From: Chryseobacterium scophthalmum
GTDB taxonomy: Bacteria > Bacteroidota > Bacteroidia > Flavobacteriales > Weeksellaceae
NCBI RefSeq assembly: GCF_900143185.1
Contig: NZ_FSRQ01000004.1
Span: 186,001 to 250,000 of the forward strand
Direction: 5' to 3'
DNA length: 64,000 nt
Position numbers and translations under genes: made by a program. The notes under the pieces were generated by a model. That model made no database searches and was not told the DNA's origin. It was given only the letters and a program-made list of their open reading frames with translations. Positions 20,047-28,253 of the stretch are shown here, piece by piece; positions within the stretch are counted from its first letter, which is position 1, and each line of letters opens with the position of its first letter.

Positions 20047-20091
20047 TGTAACAAATGTTACTTACTGTTTTTATCAGATTATTTAGCTTTA
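20047..20091 (+). promoter_or_regulatory. Crp/Fnr-type operator plus -7 box, SQR unit (site 3)
   Basis: Operator TGTAACAAATGTTAC at 20047-20061 is the most symmetric of the four: GTAAC-N4-GTTAC is a perfect inverted repeat. Then 22 nt and TAGCTTTA at 20084-20091, one base off TAnnTTTG. Confidence 0.75.
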
Positions 20092-20113
20092 CAAATCATC
20101 AAAAAGTCTGGCT

Positions 20114-21312
20114 ATGGAAAATCATTTTCAAATCATCATTATCGGAGCAGGAACAGGAGGAATTATGACTGCTGCTTCTCTCATAAATACCAATGAATCC
20201 CTCAATGTTCTCATCATAGACCCTTCCGAGAAACATTATTACCAACCAGCGTGGACTCTCGTAGGAGCTGGAACTTACGATTTTAAAGACACAGCAAGAC
20301 AGACAAAAGATTTAATTCCCAATGGTGTAACCTGGCTTAAAAACAAGGTTACAGAAATTCATCCCGAACAAAACAAGATTTCTGCAGATAATGGCACGAG
20401 TTATTCTTACGAATATCTCGTGGTTGCACCTGGGCTGGTGAATAATCTTTCTCTGGTAGAAGGTTTAGAAGAGGCGGTGAAAACGGGTATTGTTTGCAGT
20501 AACTATATAGATCCCGAGTTTACGTGGAAATCTCTTCAGAGCTTTAAAGGAGGAAATGCGCTGTTCACTTTGCCTACAACGCCCATCAAATGTGGAGGCG
20601 CGCCGCAAAAGATAATGTATCTTGCCGCAGATTATTTTAGGAGAAAAGGTATTTCAGATAAGGTAAAAATTACTTTTGCGCTTCCCGGTGGTGTTATTTT
20701 TGGCGTAAAAGAAGTCGCTGAAACGTTGATGAAAGTCATTTACCGTTACCATATCGATTTAAAAACACTGCACGGACTTTTTAAGATTGACCCGGTGAAT
20801 AAAATTGCCTATTTCAAAAACGAAGATCGTATTGTTGAGATTCCGTTTAATTTTCTTCATCTTGCGCCGCCACAGGAAGCTCCACGTTTTATTAAAAATT
20901 CAGTTTTAGCTAATGAGGCAGGCTGGCTTGATGTTGATATTAACAGTCTTCAGCACAATAAATTTCAAAATATTTTCGGAGTAGGAGATGTAGCCGGACT
21001 TCCAACTGCAAAAACTGGTGCTGCAATTCGAAAACAAGTTCCTGTAGTGGTTTTAATCTCATCAATATGATTTTAGGTGCAAAACCAGATAACAAATCTT
21101 ATAATGGATATTCTTCGTGCCCGCTTGTAACAGGTTACGGAAAAATGGTTTTGGCAGAATTTAACTATAAAAATGAGTTCACACCAGACCCGAATCTCAA
21201 AAAGATGCTCATTTCAGACAGTTCAAAAGAGCATTGGAGACTTTGGATTCTCAAGAAATATATTCTCCCGTATCTCTATTGGAACAAAATGCTGAAAGGA
21301 AAAGAAGTTTGA
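20114..21312 (+). pseudogene. sqr: Sulfide:quinone oxidoreductase, type II-like, single-base frameshift
   Basis: SQR oxidises sulfide to persulfide and passes electrons to quinone at the inner membrane. The first frame (20114-21070, 318 residues) has the FAD-binding GAGTGG at 11-16, HYYQPAWTLVGAG and the active-site Cys160 in TPIKCGGAPQK, but ends in a divergent tail VVVLISSI. A second frame (from 21067, 81 residues) continues exactly as the family does: [25 protein letters not shown], with the second catalytic Cys (SSCPL) and the C-terminal membrane-anchoring part. Adding one T to the TTTT at 21051-21054 restores a single protein of about 399 residues ([16 protein letters not shown]). The two frames overlap as ATGA (21067-21070). 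As written, the protein lacks a catalytic Cys; it could be a true mutation or a sequencing error. Confidence 0.88.
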
Positions 21313-21313
21313 A

Positions 21314-22633
21314 ATGTATACCAAAAAAGTTACGTCAATAATTTTGGTGTTTGCTTTTTCAATGGTTAAAACGCAATCTGTTAATTTAGATAATCGTGAT
21401 AAAGTCATCATCTCAGGAAATCTACGAAACTTTTTGATGTCAACAGACAATCTTACAGGTACCGATTATTGGGCAGATGCTTTAGCAGGAAATTTAAAGG
21501 TTGAATACAAACCCGTAAAACGTATTTCCATTGGAGTTTCTGCTTCGTATCTTTCTAAAGTTGCATCATCAGATTTGGAAGAAAAGGATTTGAAATCCGG
21601 AAAATCTTCCAAGTGGGAACGGGAACTTTTTGACTTATCTTCTCCTCAGAATCTTTATGCCGTTTCAAGGCTTAATCAGTTGTATTTACAATACGAGAAA
21701 GGGAAATCAAAATTTACGATAGGAAAAATTCCGATTAAATATTCTCCGCTTATCAATCCAAGTGACGGCAGAATGTTACCTATAGAATATGGCGGATTGA
21801 GCTGGAATTTTACTTCCGGTAAATCACAGGTTGATGTAGCATTGCTGAATTCTGTTTCAATGCGTTCAAATTCAGAATGGTCAAAAATGAAAGACGCAAT
21901 CGGAGTATTGGATAACGGATTTCAACCAGACAGCTCAAAAGCAGATTATCTCAGTGAAAATAACAGCACAGGTGTTGCCATCTTTCACTACGGAAGAAAA
22001 TTTCGAATTGCAGATATTAATTTTTACAACATACATTTAGATAAAACACTCAATACATCTTGGTTTCAGCTGGGTTTAAATTTTCCTAAATGGGATTTTG
22101 GGTTGATTTACAGTTATCAGATTCCGGATTCTTACCAAAGTCGATTAAAATATTACGAAAGATATGTCCAGCCAGATGAAAACGGTCAGGTTGCAAGTTT
22201 TTTGTTTCGATATAAGATCAAAAATTTCGCTTTGGAGTTTGCTTATTCTAAAGCATTTGATACCGGCAGATTTTTATTTCCGAAAGAATTGGGAAGAGAT
22301 CAGTTTTTCACATCGCTTCCGAGAAGCAGATTGGAAGGTTTTGGAAATGTTGATATTATAAAAGTTTCGGTCTTATTTCATCATGGAAAATGGTCGGCTC
22401 ACTCAGATTTTAGCATCAGCAACGGAGTTTCCGAAAATGATTTTAAAAATAATAAGTACAATACAGATGATTTTTTGCAATGGAATAGCTTTGTCGCTTA
22501 CAAAGTCAGTCATAAACTGGAAGTTGATTTGCTTTACATTTTTAAAAGAAATCTGCAAAGCTCAAACCCAATTGCAGTCTATCAAAAGACCAATTATAAT
22601 CAGTTAAATTTAATTACGAATTATTGGTTTTGA
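21314..22633 (+). CDS. Outer-membrane beta-barrel (porin-like) protein
   Basis: A 439-residue protein with an N-terminal signal-like segment (SIILVFAFSMVKTQS), many alternating hydrophobic/polar stretches typical of beta strands, and a C-terminal Phe (LITNYWF), as in outer-membrane barrels. Weak resemblance to OprD/phosphate-porin-like families; I cannot name the family with confidence. It follows the SQR gene by one base and is co-transcribed from operator site 3, so it may let sulfide-related anions or thiosulfate through the outer membrane. This role is inferred from context only. Confidence 0.75.
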   Translation: MYTKKVTSIILVFAFSMVKTQSVNLDNRDKVIISGNLRNFLMSTDNLTGTDYWADALAGNLKVEYKPVKRISIGVSASYLSKVASSDLEEKDLKSGKSSKWERELFDLSSPQNLYAVSRLNQLYLQYEKGKSKFTIGKIPIKYSPLINPSDGRMLPIEYGGLSWNFTSGKSQVDVALLNSVSMRSNSEWSKMKDAIGVLDNGFQPDSSKADYLSENNSTGVAIFHYGRKFRIADINFYNIHLDKTLNTSWFQLGLNFPKWDFGLIYSYQIPDSYQSRLKYYERYVQPDENGQVASFLFRYKIKNFALEFAYSKAFDTGRFLFPKELGRDQFFTSLPRSRLEGFGNVDIIKVSVLFHHGKWSAHSDFSISNGVSENDFKNNKYNTDDFLQWNSFVAYKVSHKLEVDLLYIFKRNLQSSNPIAVYQKTNYNQLNLITNYWF

Positions 22634-22646
22634 AAAATTTAACTTA

Positions 22647-22691
22647 TGTAACAAAAGTAGCGGTATAACACTTTGTAAACCCCGAAATTTG
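22647..22691 (+). promoter_or_regulatory. Crp/Fnr-type operator plus -7 box, persulfide dioxygenase unit (site 4)
   Basis: Operator TGTAACAAAAGTAGC at 22647-22661 (identical to site 1), then 22 nt, then GAAATTTG at 22684-22691, one base off TAnnTTTG. It lies 14 nt after the porin stop codon. Confidence 0.75.
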
Positions 22692-22732
22692 TACTATAAT
22701 ATTAAAAAAGTATAACCCTAAAAAATTACATT

Positions 22733-24124
22733 ATGTTTTTTCAGCATATTTATGATAAGAGCCTTGCGCAGGCTAGCTATTTAATAGGATGTCAGGCAAA
22801 AGGTGAAGCCATTGTTATCGATGCCAAAAGAGATATCGATACCTATCTTCAGATTGCCAAAGAAAATAATCTCACGATTACACATATTACAGAAACTCAT
22901 ATTCACGCCGATTTTTTGTCGGGTTCTAGAGAACTTGCGGAAGTGACGGGTGCAAAAATGTATCTTTCGGATGAAGGTGGTGAAGATTGGCAATATCAGT
23001 TTCCACATACCGGATTAACGAATGGAGATATCATTAAAGTTGGAAATTTAACTTTAAAAGTCATTCACACGCCGGGACATACGCCGGAAAGCATCAGCTT
23101 TTTATTGACCGATCATCCTGCAACGGACGAACCGGTGATGATTTTTACAGGAGATTTTGTTTTTGTGGGAGATATAGGAAGACCAGATTTATTGGAGAAG
23201 GCGGCCGGAATTACAGGAACTCAGGAAAAAGGAGCGAAAGAAATGTTTCATTCTGTTCAGGATTTTAGCAGATTGCGGGAGTTTATCCAAGTTTGGCCGG
23301 GACACGGTGCAGGTTCGGCTTGCGGAAAAGCTTTGGGTGCAGTTCCGAGTTCAACGGTAGGTTATGAAAAAATCAGAAACTGGGCTTTTCAATATGAAGA
23401 AGATGAGGAAGGTTTTGTAGAATATCTGCTGGAAGGACAGCCGGAACCTCCAAAATATTTTGCAATGATGAAAAAACTCAACAAAGTGGAAAGACCTTTA
23501 TTAAAAGAAGTTCCAAAACATCCGAAACTTTCCAAAGAAGAATTTTTGAAAGCTTATCAAAATGGAGTTAAAATTATAGACACGAGAAATAAAGTAGATT
23601 TTGCCCAAGGTTTTATACCAAACAGCATCAATATTCAGGGTAATAATTCATTTTCCACGTGGATGGGATGGATTGTCAATTATTCCGAGCCGTTTATTTT
23701 GGTTGCTCAGGAAGAACAAATGGAAGATCTTACCAGAAAACTGATGAGAATCGGGATGGATCAAATGATGGGCTATATTGATGACGTGAAAAATTTAGAC
23801 TTAGAATTACAGACTGCCGATATTATTGATATTGAGGAATTCAAATCTTATCTGAACAGAGATAATATTCAGGTGGTTGATGTAAGAAATAAAACCGAAT
23901 ATGACGCAGGACGTATTGAGAATGCTGAGAATGTCTTTGTGGGAACTTTGGAGGATAATCTGGATAAAATTTCCCATGAAAAACCAATTGTAATTCATTG
24001 TCAAAGTGGCGACAGAGCAGCAATTGCCTATTCTCTACTGAAGAAAAACGGTTTTGAGAACGTCAAAAATTTCTCTGGCGGAATGAAAGAATGGACAGAA
24101 AAAGCAAACCCTGTAAAAAATTAA
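22733..24124 (+). CDS. CstB-like persulfide dioxygenase-rhodanese fusion
   Basis: A 463-residue, three-domain enzyme. Residues 1-250 form a metallo-beta-lactamase-fold persulfide dioxygenase (ETHE1/CstB-like): H56, H58 and D60 in THIHADFLSG, H116 in HTPGHTPES, D141 in FTGDFVFVGDIGRPD, H191 in VWPGHGAGSACGKA. Residues 270-350 are a rhodanese fold without active-site Cys; residues 365-460 are a rhodanese with Cys423 in IHCQSGDRA. The family oxidises low-molecular-weight persulfides to sulfite and can then form thiosulfate on the rhodanese. It should take the persulfide produced by SQR. First gene of the unit under operator site 4; the next gene begins one base after its stop. Confidence 0.92.
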   Translation: MFFQHIYDKSLAQASYLIGCQAKGEAIVIDAKRDIDTYLQIAKENNLTITHITETHIHADFLSGSRELAEVTGAKMYLSDEGGEDWQYQFPHTGLTNGDIIKVGNLTLKVIHTPGHTPESISFLLTDHPATDEPVMIFTGDFVFVGDIGRPDLLEKAAGITGTQEKGAKEMFHSVQDFSRLREFIQVWPGHGAGSACGKALGAVPSSTVGYEKIRNWAFQYEEDEEGFVEYLLEGQPEPPKYFAMMKKLNKVERPLLKEVPKHPKLSKEEFLKAYQNGVKIIDTRNKVDFAQGFIPNSINIQGNNSFSTWMGWIVNYSEPFILVAQEEQMEDLTRKLMRIGMDQMMGYIDDVKNLDLELQTADIIDIEEFKSYLNRDNIQVVDVRNKTEYDAGRIENAENVFVGTLEDNLDKISHEKPIVIHCQSGDRAAIAYSLLKKNGFENVKNFSGGMKEWTEKANPVKN

Positions 24125-24125
24125 G

Positions 24126-24440
24126 ATGGATTTATTATCAATGTTATTCGGAAAAAAAGACAATGCTGCGCTGGAAACTGCGTTGGGAGAAGGTGCTTTT
24201 TTGGTAGATGTAAGAACGCCCGTAGAATTTGCTTCGGGAAGTGCTGAAGGGGCTGTTAATATACCTTTGGATGTCGTCAAAGACCAGATTTCCAAGTTCA
24301 GGAATAAGAAAAACATCATTGTTTTCTGTAGAAGTGGAAACCGTAGCGCAATGGCAAAAGGAACATTGGAACGAAACGGAATCACGAATGTTCTCAACGG
24401 TGGCAGTGTACAGAATATGATAAAACTAACGGAACAATAA
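24126..24440 (+). CDS. Single-domain rhodanese sulfurtransferase
   Basis: A 104-residue cytoplasmic rhodanese. The active-site loop is FCRSGNRSAMA with Cys68; the CH2A-like VDVRTPVEFASG motif is at about 27-38. It transfers sulfane sulfur between thiosulfate, persulfides and acceptors such as thioredoxin. It starts one base behind the CstB-like gene and its stop overlaps the next start (TAATG), so translation is probably coupled. Confidence 0.9.
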   Translation: MDLLSMLFGKKDNAALETALGEGAFLVDVRTPVEFASGSAEGAVNIPLDVVKDQISKFRNKKNIIVFCRSGNRSAMAKGTLERNGITNVLNGGSVQNMIKLTEQ

Positions 24441-25051
24441 TGAAAGATTTTTGGGACGAAAGATACCGCCAGTCAGATTTTGTGTACGGAGATCAACCAA
24501 ATATCTATTTTGCCGAAAAATTGGCTGAACTCACTCCCGGAAAAGCTCTTTTTCCTGCTGAAGGAGAGGGTAGGAATGCTGTTTATGCGGCAATTCAGGG
24601 TTTTGAAGTTGAGGCTTTTGACCAAAGTGAAGAAGGCAAAAAGAAAGCGATGCAGCTTGCTGAAATAAACTCGGTGAAAATAAATTACACAACGGTTTCG
24701 GCAGATACAATAGGTTATAAAAAAGAAAGTTTTGACCTTTTAGTAATGGTTTTTGCCCATTTTCCTGAAATATTGAGGCGGGATTTGCACAGATGGTTTT
24801 CATCGCTTGTGAAGAAAGGTGGGGGAATTATTCTGGAAGGTTTCAGTAAAGAGCATTCTAAATTTCAAGACGAAAATCCAAATGCAGGCGGACCAAAACA
24901 TTGGGAAATGCTTTATGATTTAGAAGAACTGAAAACTGATTTTTCCGATTTCGATTTTCAGGAAGCATATATTTCCGAAACCATACTGAGTGAAGGCGCT
25001 TATCACAAAGGAAAAGCTTCGGTTGTACGCTTTTTTGGTACAAAAAGATAA
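24440..25051 (+). CDS. Class I SAM-dependent methyltransferase (TehB/thiol-methyltransferase-like)
   Basis: A 203-residue SAM methyltransferase. Motif I is LFPAEGEGRNAVYAA (about 36-52), with the acidic residue after strand 2 in VEAFDQSEEG and a following LLVMVFAHFPEI. It begins with FWDERYRQSDFVYG, the usual start of TehB and thiopurine/thiol methyltransferase-like proteins. Given its place between a rhodanese and thioredoxins, methylation of sulfide or thiols for detoxification is plausible, but the substrate cannot be read from the sequence. Overlaps the rhodanese stop codon by one base. Confidence 0.85.
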   Translation: MKDFWDERYRQSDFVYGDQPNIYFAEKLAELTPGKALFPAEGEGRNAVYAAIQGFEVEAFDQSEEGKKKAMQLAEINSVKINYTTVSADTIGYKKESFDLLVMVFAHFPEILRRDLHRWFSSLVKKGGGIILEGFSKEHSKFQDENPNAGGPKHWEMLYDLEELKTDFSDFDFQEAYISETILSEGAYHKGKASVVRFFGTKR

Positions 25052-25059
25052 AGAAAAGT

Positions 25060-25293
25060 ATGGATAATTTATTTAAAAACTGGAACTTTGTAAGGTTGCT
25101 TCGTCTGGCAATGGGAATTTTCCTTGTTGTAGAAGCCACACAATCTGGAATGTGGATTTTGGTGGCTGTCGGAATGGTTTTTGTTGTAATGCCACTATTC
25201 AATATCGGCTGTTGTGCTGCGGGAAACTGTTCTGTCCCAACAAGAAATTCAAAAAAAAATGGGGATAAGGTTGAATATGAAGAAATCAAATAA
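25060..25293 (+). CDS. DUF2892 (YgaP-type) small membrane protein
   Basis: A 77-residue protein with two hydrophobic segments (about 11-27 and 30-48) matching the DUF2892 membrane region that in YgaP is fused to a rhodanese. The motif NIGCCAAGNCSVPT carries three Cys just after the second segment, facing a compartment that cannot be assigned here. In this operon it may anchor or accept sulfane sulfur from the free rhodaneses; this is inference. Confidence 0.8.
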   Translation: MDNLFKNWNFVRLLRLAMGIFLVVEATQSGMWILVAVGMVFVVMPLFNIGCCAAGNCSVPTRNSKKNGDKVEYEEIK

Positions 25294-25303
25294 AATCTGA
25301 AAA

Positions 25304-25600
25304 ATGAATAAATTTCAGGAACTAATCAGTCAGGAGAAACCCGTATTGGTAGATTTCTTTGCAGAATGGTGCGGTCCATGCAAAATGCAGGCGCCTATTC
25401 TTCAGGATCTCAAAAAGAATATTGGTGATGTAGCAAGCATTGTTAAAATTGACATCGACAAAAACCAGGCGGTTGCCTCGCAATTCGGAATCCGAAGTGT
25501 TCCTACTTTGATGATCTTGAAAAATGGAGAAGTAAAATGGAAACAATCCGGTGTTTTTCAGGCGGATGAACTGGAAAGATTAATCAAGCAAAACCTTTAA
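25304..25600 (+). CDS. Thioredoxin
   Basis: A 98-residue cytoplasmic thioredoxin with the classical active site WCGPC (Cys23, Cys26) and the cis-Pro in VPTLMILK. It probably reduces persulfidated rhodanese or other Cys intermediates of the module, releasing sulfide. Ten nt after the DUF2892 gene and one base before the next gene, within the same operon. Confidence 0.93.
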   Translation: MNKFQELISQEKPVLVDFFAEWCGPCKMQAPILQDLKKNIGDVASIVKIDIDKNQAVASQFGIRSVPTLMILKNGEVKWKQSGVFQADELERLIKQNL

Positions 25601-25601
25601 A

Positions 25602-26306
25602 ATGTATAAAAACCTAATCGTTGTATTTTTTCTCATCGCAATTACAGGATGCGGAAAAGCTCAGAGTAACAAAAGCGAGAGCAGTCTTCCTGCCAAAGAA
25701 TTTTCTAAAAAATTGGACCAGACCAAAGATGCACAATTGGTTGATGTAAGAACACCTGGAGAATTTCGTAACGGTCATCTTAAAAGTGCAATGAACATCG
25801 ACTGGAATGCAGATGACTTCACAGAGAAAGCAAAAGCGCTCGATAAGGATAAACCTGTATTTGTGTATTGTATGAGCGGACCCAGAAGTACGGCCGCCGC
25901 TGCAAAACTTCAGGAAATCGGTTTTAAAAATGTATATGAAATGCAGGGAGGAATGATGAAGTGGAGGAACGCTGAGCTTCCGGAGATCAAAGCATCAACT
26001 GCTACAGGAATTAGTCTTGCCCAGTATAAGGAAATGTTGAAAAGCAATACTCCCGTTCTGGTGGATTTTTATGCAGAATGGTGCGCTCCCTGCAAAAAGA
26101 TGGAGCCTTACCTTAAAAAGATGGCTGCTGAAATGCCGGATAAGGTGAAAATTTTAAGAATAGATGCAGATGCAAATACAGAACTCTGCAAAGAACTGAA
26201 TGTTTCTGCACTACCGGTCCTGAAGCTGTATAAAAACGATAAATTAGTCTGGGATAATTTAGGTTTTGCAACAGAGCAGGAAGTGAAAAACAAGATTGCA
26301 CAATAA
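25602..26306 (+). CDS. Rhodanese-thioredoxin fusion lipoprotein
   Basis: A 234-residue protein with a lipoprotein signal (LIAITGC17), a rhodanese domain (about 30-125; VDVRTPGEFRNGH, active-site Cys90 in VYCMSGPRS) and a C-terminal thioredoxin domain (about 135-232; WCAPC with Cys161 and Cys164, cis-Pro in LPVLKLY). The fusion puts a sulfurtransferase and its likely reductant in one periplasm-facing lipoprotein. It is the last gene of the site-4 unit: a fresh promoter follows 29 nt after its stop. Confidence 0.9.
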   Translation: MYKNLIVVFFLIAITGCGKAQSNKSESSLPAKEFSKKLDQTKDAQLVDVRTPGEFRNGHLKSAMNIDWNADDFTEKAKALDKDKPVFVYCMSGPRSTAAAAKLQEIGFKNVYEMQGGMMKWRNAELPEIKASTATGISLAQYKEMLKSNTPVLVDFYAEWCAPCKKMEPYLKKMAAEMPDKVKILRIDADANTELCKELNVSALPVLKLYKNDKLVWDNLGFATEQEVKNKIAQ

Positions 26307-26334
26307 TGTATTTCATATAAATTCTGTTAATGTT

Positions 26335-26365
26335 TTTGACCTTAGTAATTAAAAATTTATATTTG
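26335..26365 (+). promoter_or_regulatory. Promoter of the efflux/TlpA operon
   Basis: TTTG at 26335-26338 and TATATTTG at 26358-26365, spacing 19 nt, identical in form to the tRNA-Asp promoter. Transcription would begin near 26371, so an ATG at 26371 is too early and the ATG at 26404 is preferred for the next gene. No copy of the 15-bp Crp/Fnr-type operator is present. Confidence 0.75.
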
Positions 26366-26403
26366 CAGGAATGACTTATCAGAAATTAAATACCAATCAT
26401 ATA

Positions 26404-26772
26404 ATGAAAAGCGTTATTGCAATGTTTTTCATTATATGTATTTTAATTTCTTCCTGCGCTGTAAAATACGGTATCAAAAACCTACTCAGTCTGCAGCCTT
26501 CCGCTAAAAGTCATACCTCCGCACCAAAGGAGAAATTTACCACCAACACAACCACGGCCTCTGTCTGCAACTTTTGCAAGGAAAGAGAAATTACCGCTAA
26601 AAATGATACCCATTTTTCAGTGGCGGAATTTCAGGAGCTTGCTGCATTTACATTCATTCTATTTGCAGGGGCATTTCTGTTTATAAATCTTAGAGAACAT
26701 CCATTTTACAGTACTTCCAAAATTGGAATTACGGTTCCCATCTTCATACAATACCGCAAACTTATCATTTGA
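26404..26772 (+). CDS. Small membrane or lipoprotein with CxxC motif, unknown function
   Basis: A 122-residue protein with an N-terminal hydrophobic segment ending in ISSC (a possible lipobox), a Ser/Thr-rich linker, a short SVCNFCKERE motif (CxxC, a possible metal or redox site) and a second hydrophobic segment (ELAAFTFILFAGAFLFIN). I do not recognise the family. It is the first gene behind its own promoter and precedes a tripartite efflux pump, a position often held by small sensors or accessory subunits; that role is only a guess. Confidence 0.6.
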   Translation: MKSVIAMFFIICILISSCAVKYGIKNLLSLQPSAKSHTSAPKEKFTTNTTTASVCNFCKEREITAKNDTHFSVAEFQELAAFTFILFAGAFLFINLREHPFYSTSKIGITVPIFIQYRKLII

Positions 26773-26876
26773 TTTAAAATTTAATTGGTCTCTTCTTGTA
26801 GAGACTCAAACGATTGATTTTAAATTTTTATTAATCCTTATCGGAATCATTTCGGTAACTGTTAATCTTTCATACA

Positions 26877-28244
26877 ATGATAAGAAAAAGTCTTTCAGTC
26901 CTTATTTTTGGGCTGATTACTCAGCAGTCTGTCCTTTATGCCCAGCAAGAATCACTTTTGGGTAAAATATGGACAGAAACACAAAAAAACTATTCAGGGA
27001 TCCGTGCAGCCGAGTCTGCAATAGAATCTTCAGAATATAACGAAGAGACAGTAAAATCCAAGGCATTACCACAGGTAAAGCTTCAATATCAAAATACCTA
27101 CGGAACATTAGAGGGAAGCAGTGGTGGTTTTTTCCCACAGTCCGGTTTTTTTAATGTTTCCGGAAACAGGAATTCGGGCTCCTCTTTATCCTCAAACAAT
27201 TTCGGCTCAGCCATTGCGGAGTACGAGATCTACAACTTCGGGCGTCAGAGATCCGAGGAAAGATCAGCAAATGAGTTCACACAAAAGCTCAGGACAGATA
27301 AAGAATCCTATTTGCTGAGGCTCAAAAAATTGCTATCACAACGTTATCTTGACTATGTCTTTAATGGCGCCAAGCTCAGATGGGCAGAGAGAAACTCGAC
27401 GAGGCTCGAAGAAATCCACAGTTCAAGCAAAGCCCTTTCGCGTGCCGGTCTCAAACCGGAAGCAGATTCTGTACTTACCTATTCATCGTACGTTCAGGCA
27501 TTGGCAATGCAAGATAATTGGTTTGGAAAGCAGCAGGCAGCCACAGAAAAACTTAAGGAATTTTACATTGATAATTTTAAAGTAGAGGATTACCAGGTCA
27601 GTCATTTTCTTGACCCTGAAATAAATTCTTTTAACAGTGAGAAGGTTAATCCATCACATCCTTTTTTAAAGTCCATCCATCAGGAGTCCGAATACTATCA
27701 GACCAAAGCGGAAACAGAGAGAAGATCATCACTTCCGTCGCTTAAGATCTTGGGAGGTTATGCTTACAGAGGTTCAGGATCCGATCCATATGGCAATGTC
27801 TCAGGGAAATTTACCGATGGTTTCTCCAATTCTGCCAACAATGCTCTTGTTGGACTTGGATTGACGTGGAATATCAGCAGTCTTCATACGAACAGGCAAA
27901 AAGCCAATATGCTGTCAAAAGAAGCGGAACGTCTGGGTTATCTCGAAAACCAGTATCAGCTATCAATGCAGACTGAGATTAAAGCCCTTGAAAGCAGGAT
28001 TGTAGAACAGCAAAAACAACTTAAGAAAGAAAGTGCTTCTGTGAAAGGCGCATCAGATGCCTACGAAATGTATGTAGCAAGATACAAGAGTGGTCTTATT
28101 ACCCTCACTGAACTGTTACAGATCCGTCAGATTCTTGAAAATGCAGAAAAAAGTCAGATCGATGCCGCAAAAGAATTCTGGGAGCAGGTCATAGCAAAGG
28201 CTGAACTCACCGGCGATTTTGATTATTTATTTACCCAACTTTAA
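26877..28244 (+). CDS. TolC-family outer-membrane efflux protein
   Basis: A 455-residue protein with signal peptide (SLSVLIFGLITQQSVLYAQ) and the two long-helix repeats of TolC-type channels, each holding alpha-helical coiled regions (AESAIESSEYNEETVKSKAL; later MQTEIKALESRIVEQQKQL). The mid-domain GSGSDPYGNVSGKFTDGF and the closing RYKSGLITLTELLQIRQILE segment are typical. It forms the outer-membrane exit duct of the pump encoded by the next two genes. The order TolC-RND-MFP is the reverse of the common MFP-RND-TolC. Confidence 0.9.
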   Translation: MIRKSLSVLIFGLITQQSVLYAQQESLLGKIWTETQKNYSGIRAAESAIESSEYNEETVKSKALPQVKLQYQNTYGTLEGSSGGFFPQSGFFNVSGNRNSGSSLSSNNFGSAIAEYEIYNFGRQRSEERSANEFTQKLRTDKESYLLRLKKLLSQRYLDYVFNGAKLRWAERNSTRLEEIHSSSKALSRAGLKPEADSVLTYSSYVQALAMQDNWFGKQQAATEKLKEFYIDNFKVEDYQVSHFLDPEINSFNSEKVNPSHPFLKSIHQESEYYQTKAETERRSSLPSLKILGGYAYRGSGSDPYGNVSGKFTDGFSNSANNALVGLGLTWNISSLHTNRQKANMLSKEAERLGYLENQYQLSMQTEIKALESRIVEQQKQLKKESASVKGASDAYEMYVARYKSGLITLTELLQIRQILENAEKSQIDAAKEFWEQVIAKAELTGDFDYLFTQL

Positions 28245-28253
28245 AATTTTAGA

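Noticed and set aside
21051..21070. Programmed -1 frameshift in SQR
   Set aside because: The site GTG GTT TTA ATC lacks a classical slippery heptamer and no stimulatory hairpin is evident; mutation or read error is simpler.
26371..26403. ATG at 26371 as start of the small membrane protein
   Set aside because: It coincides with the expected transcription start of the promoter at 26335-26365; the ATG at 26404 is better placed.
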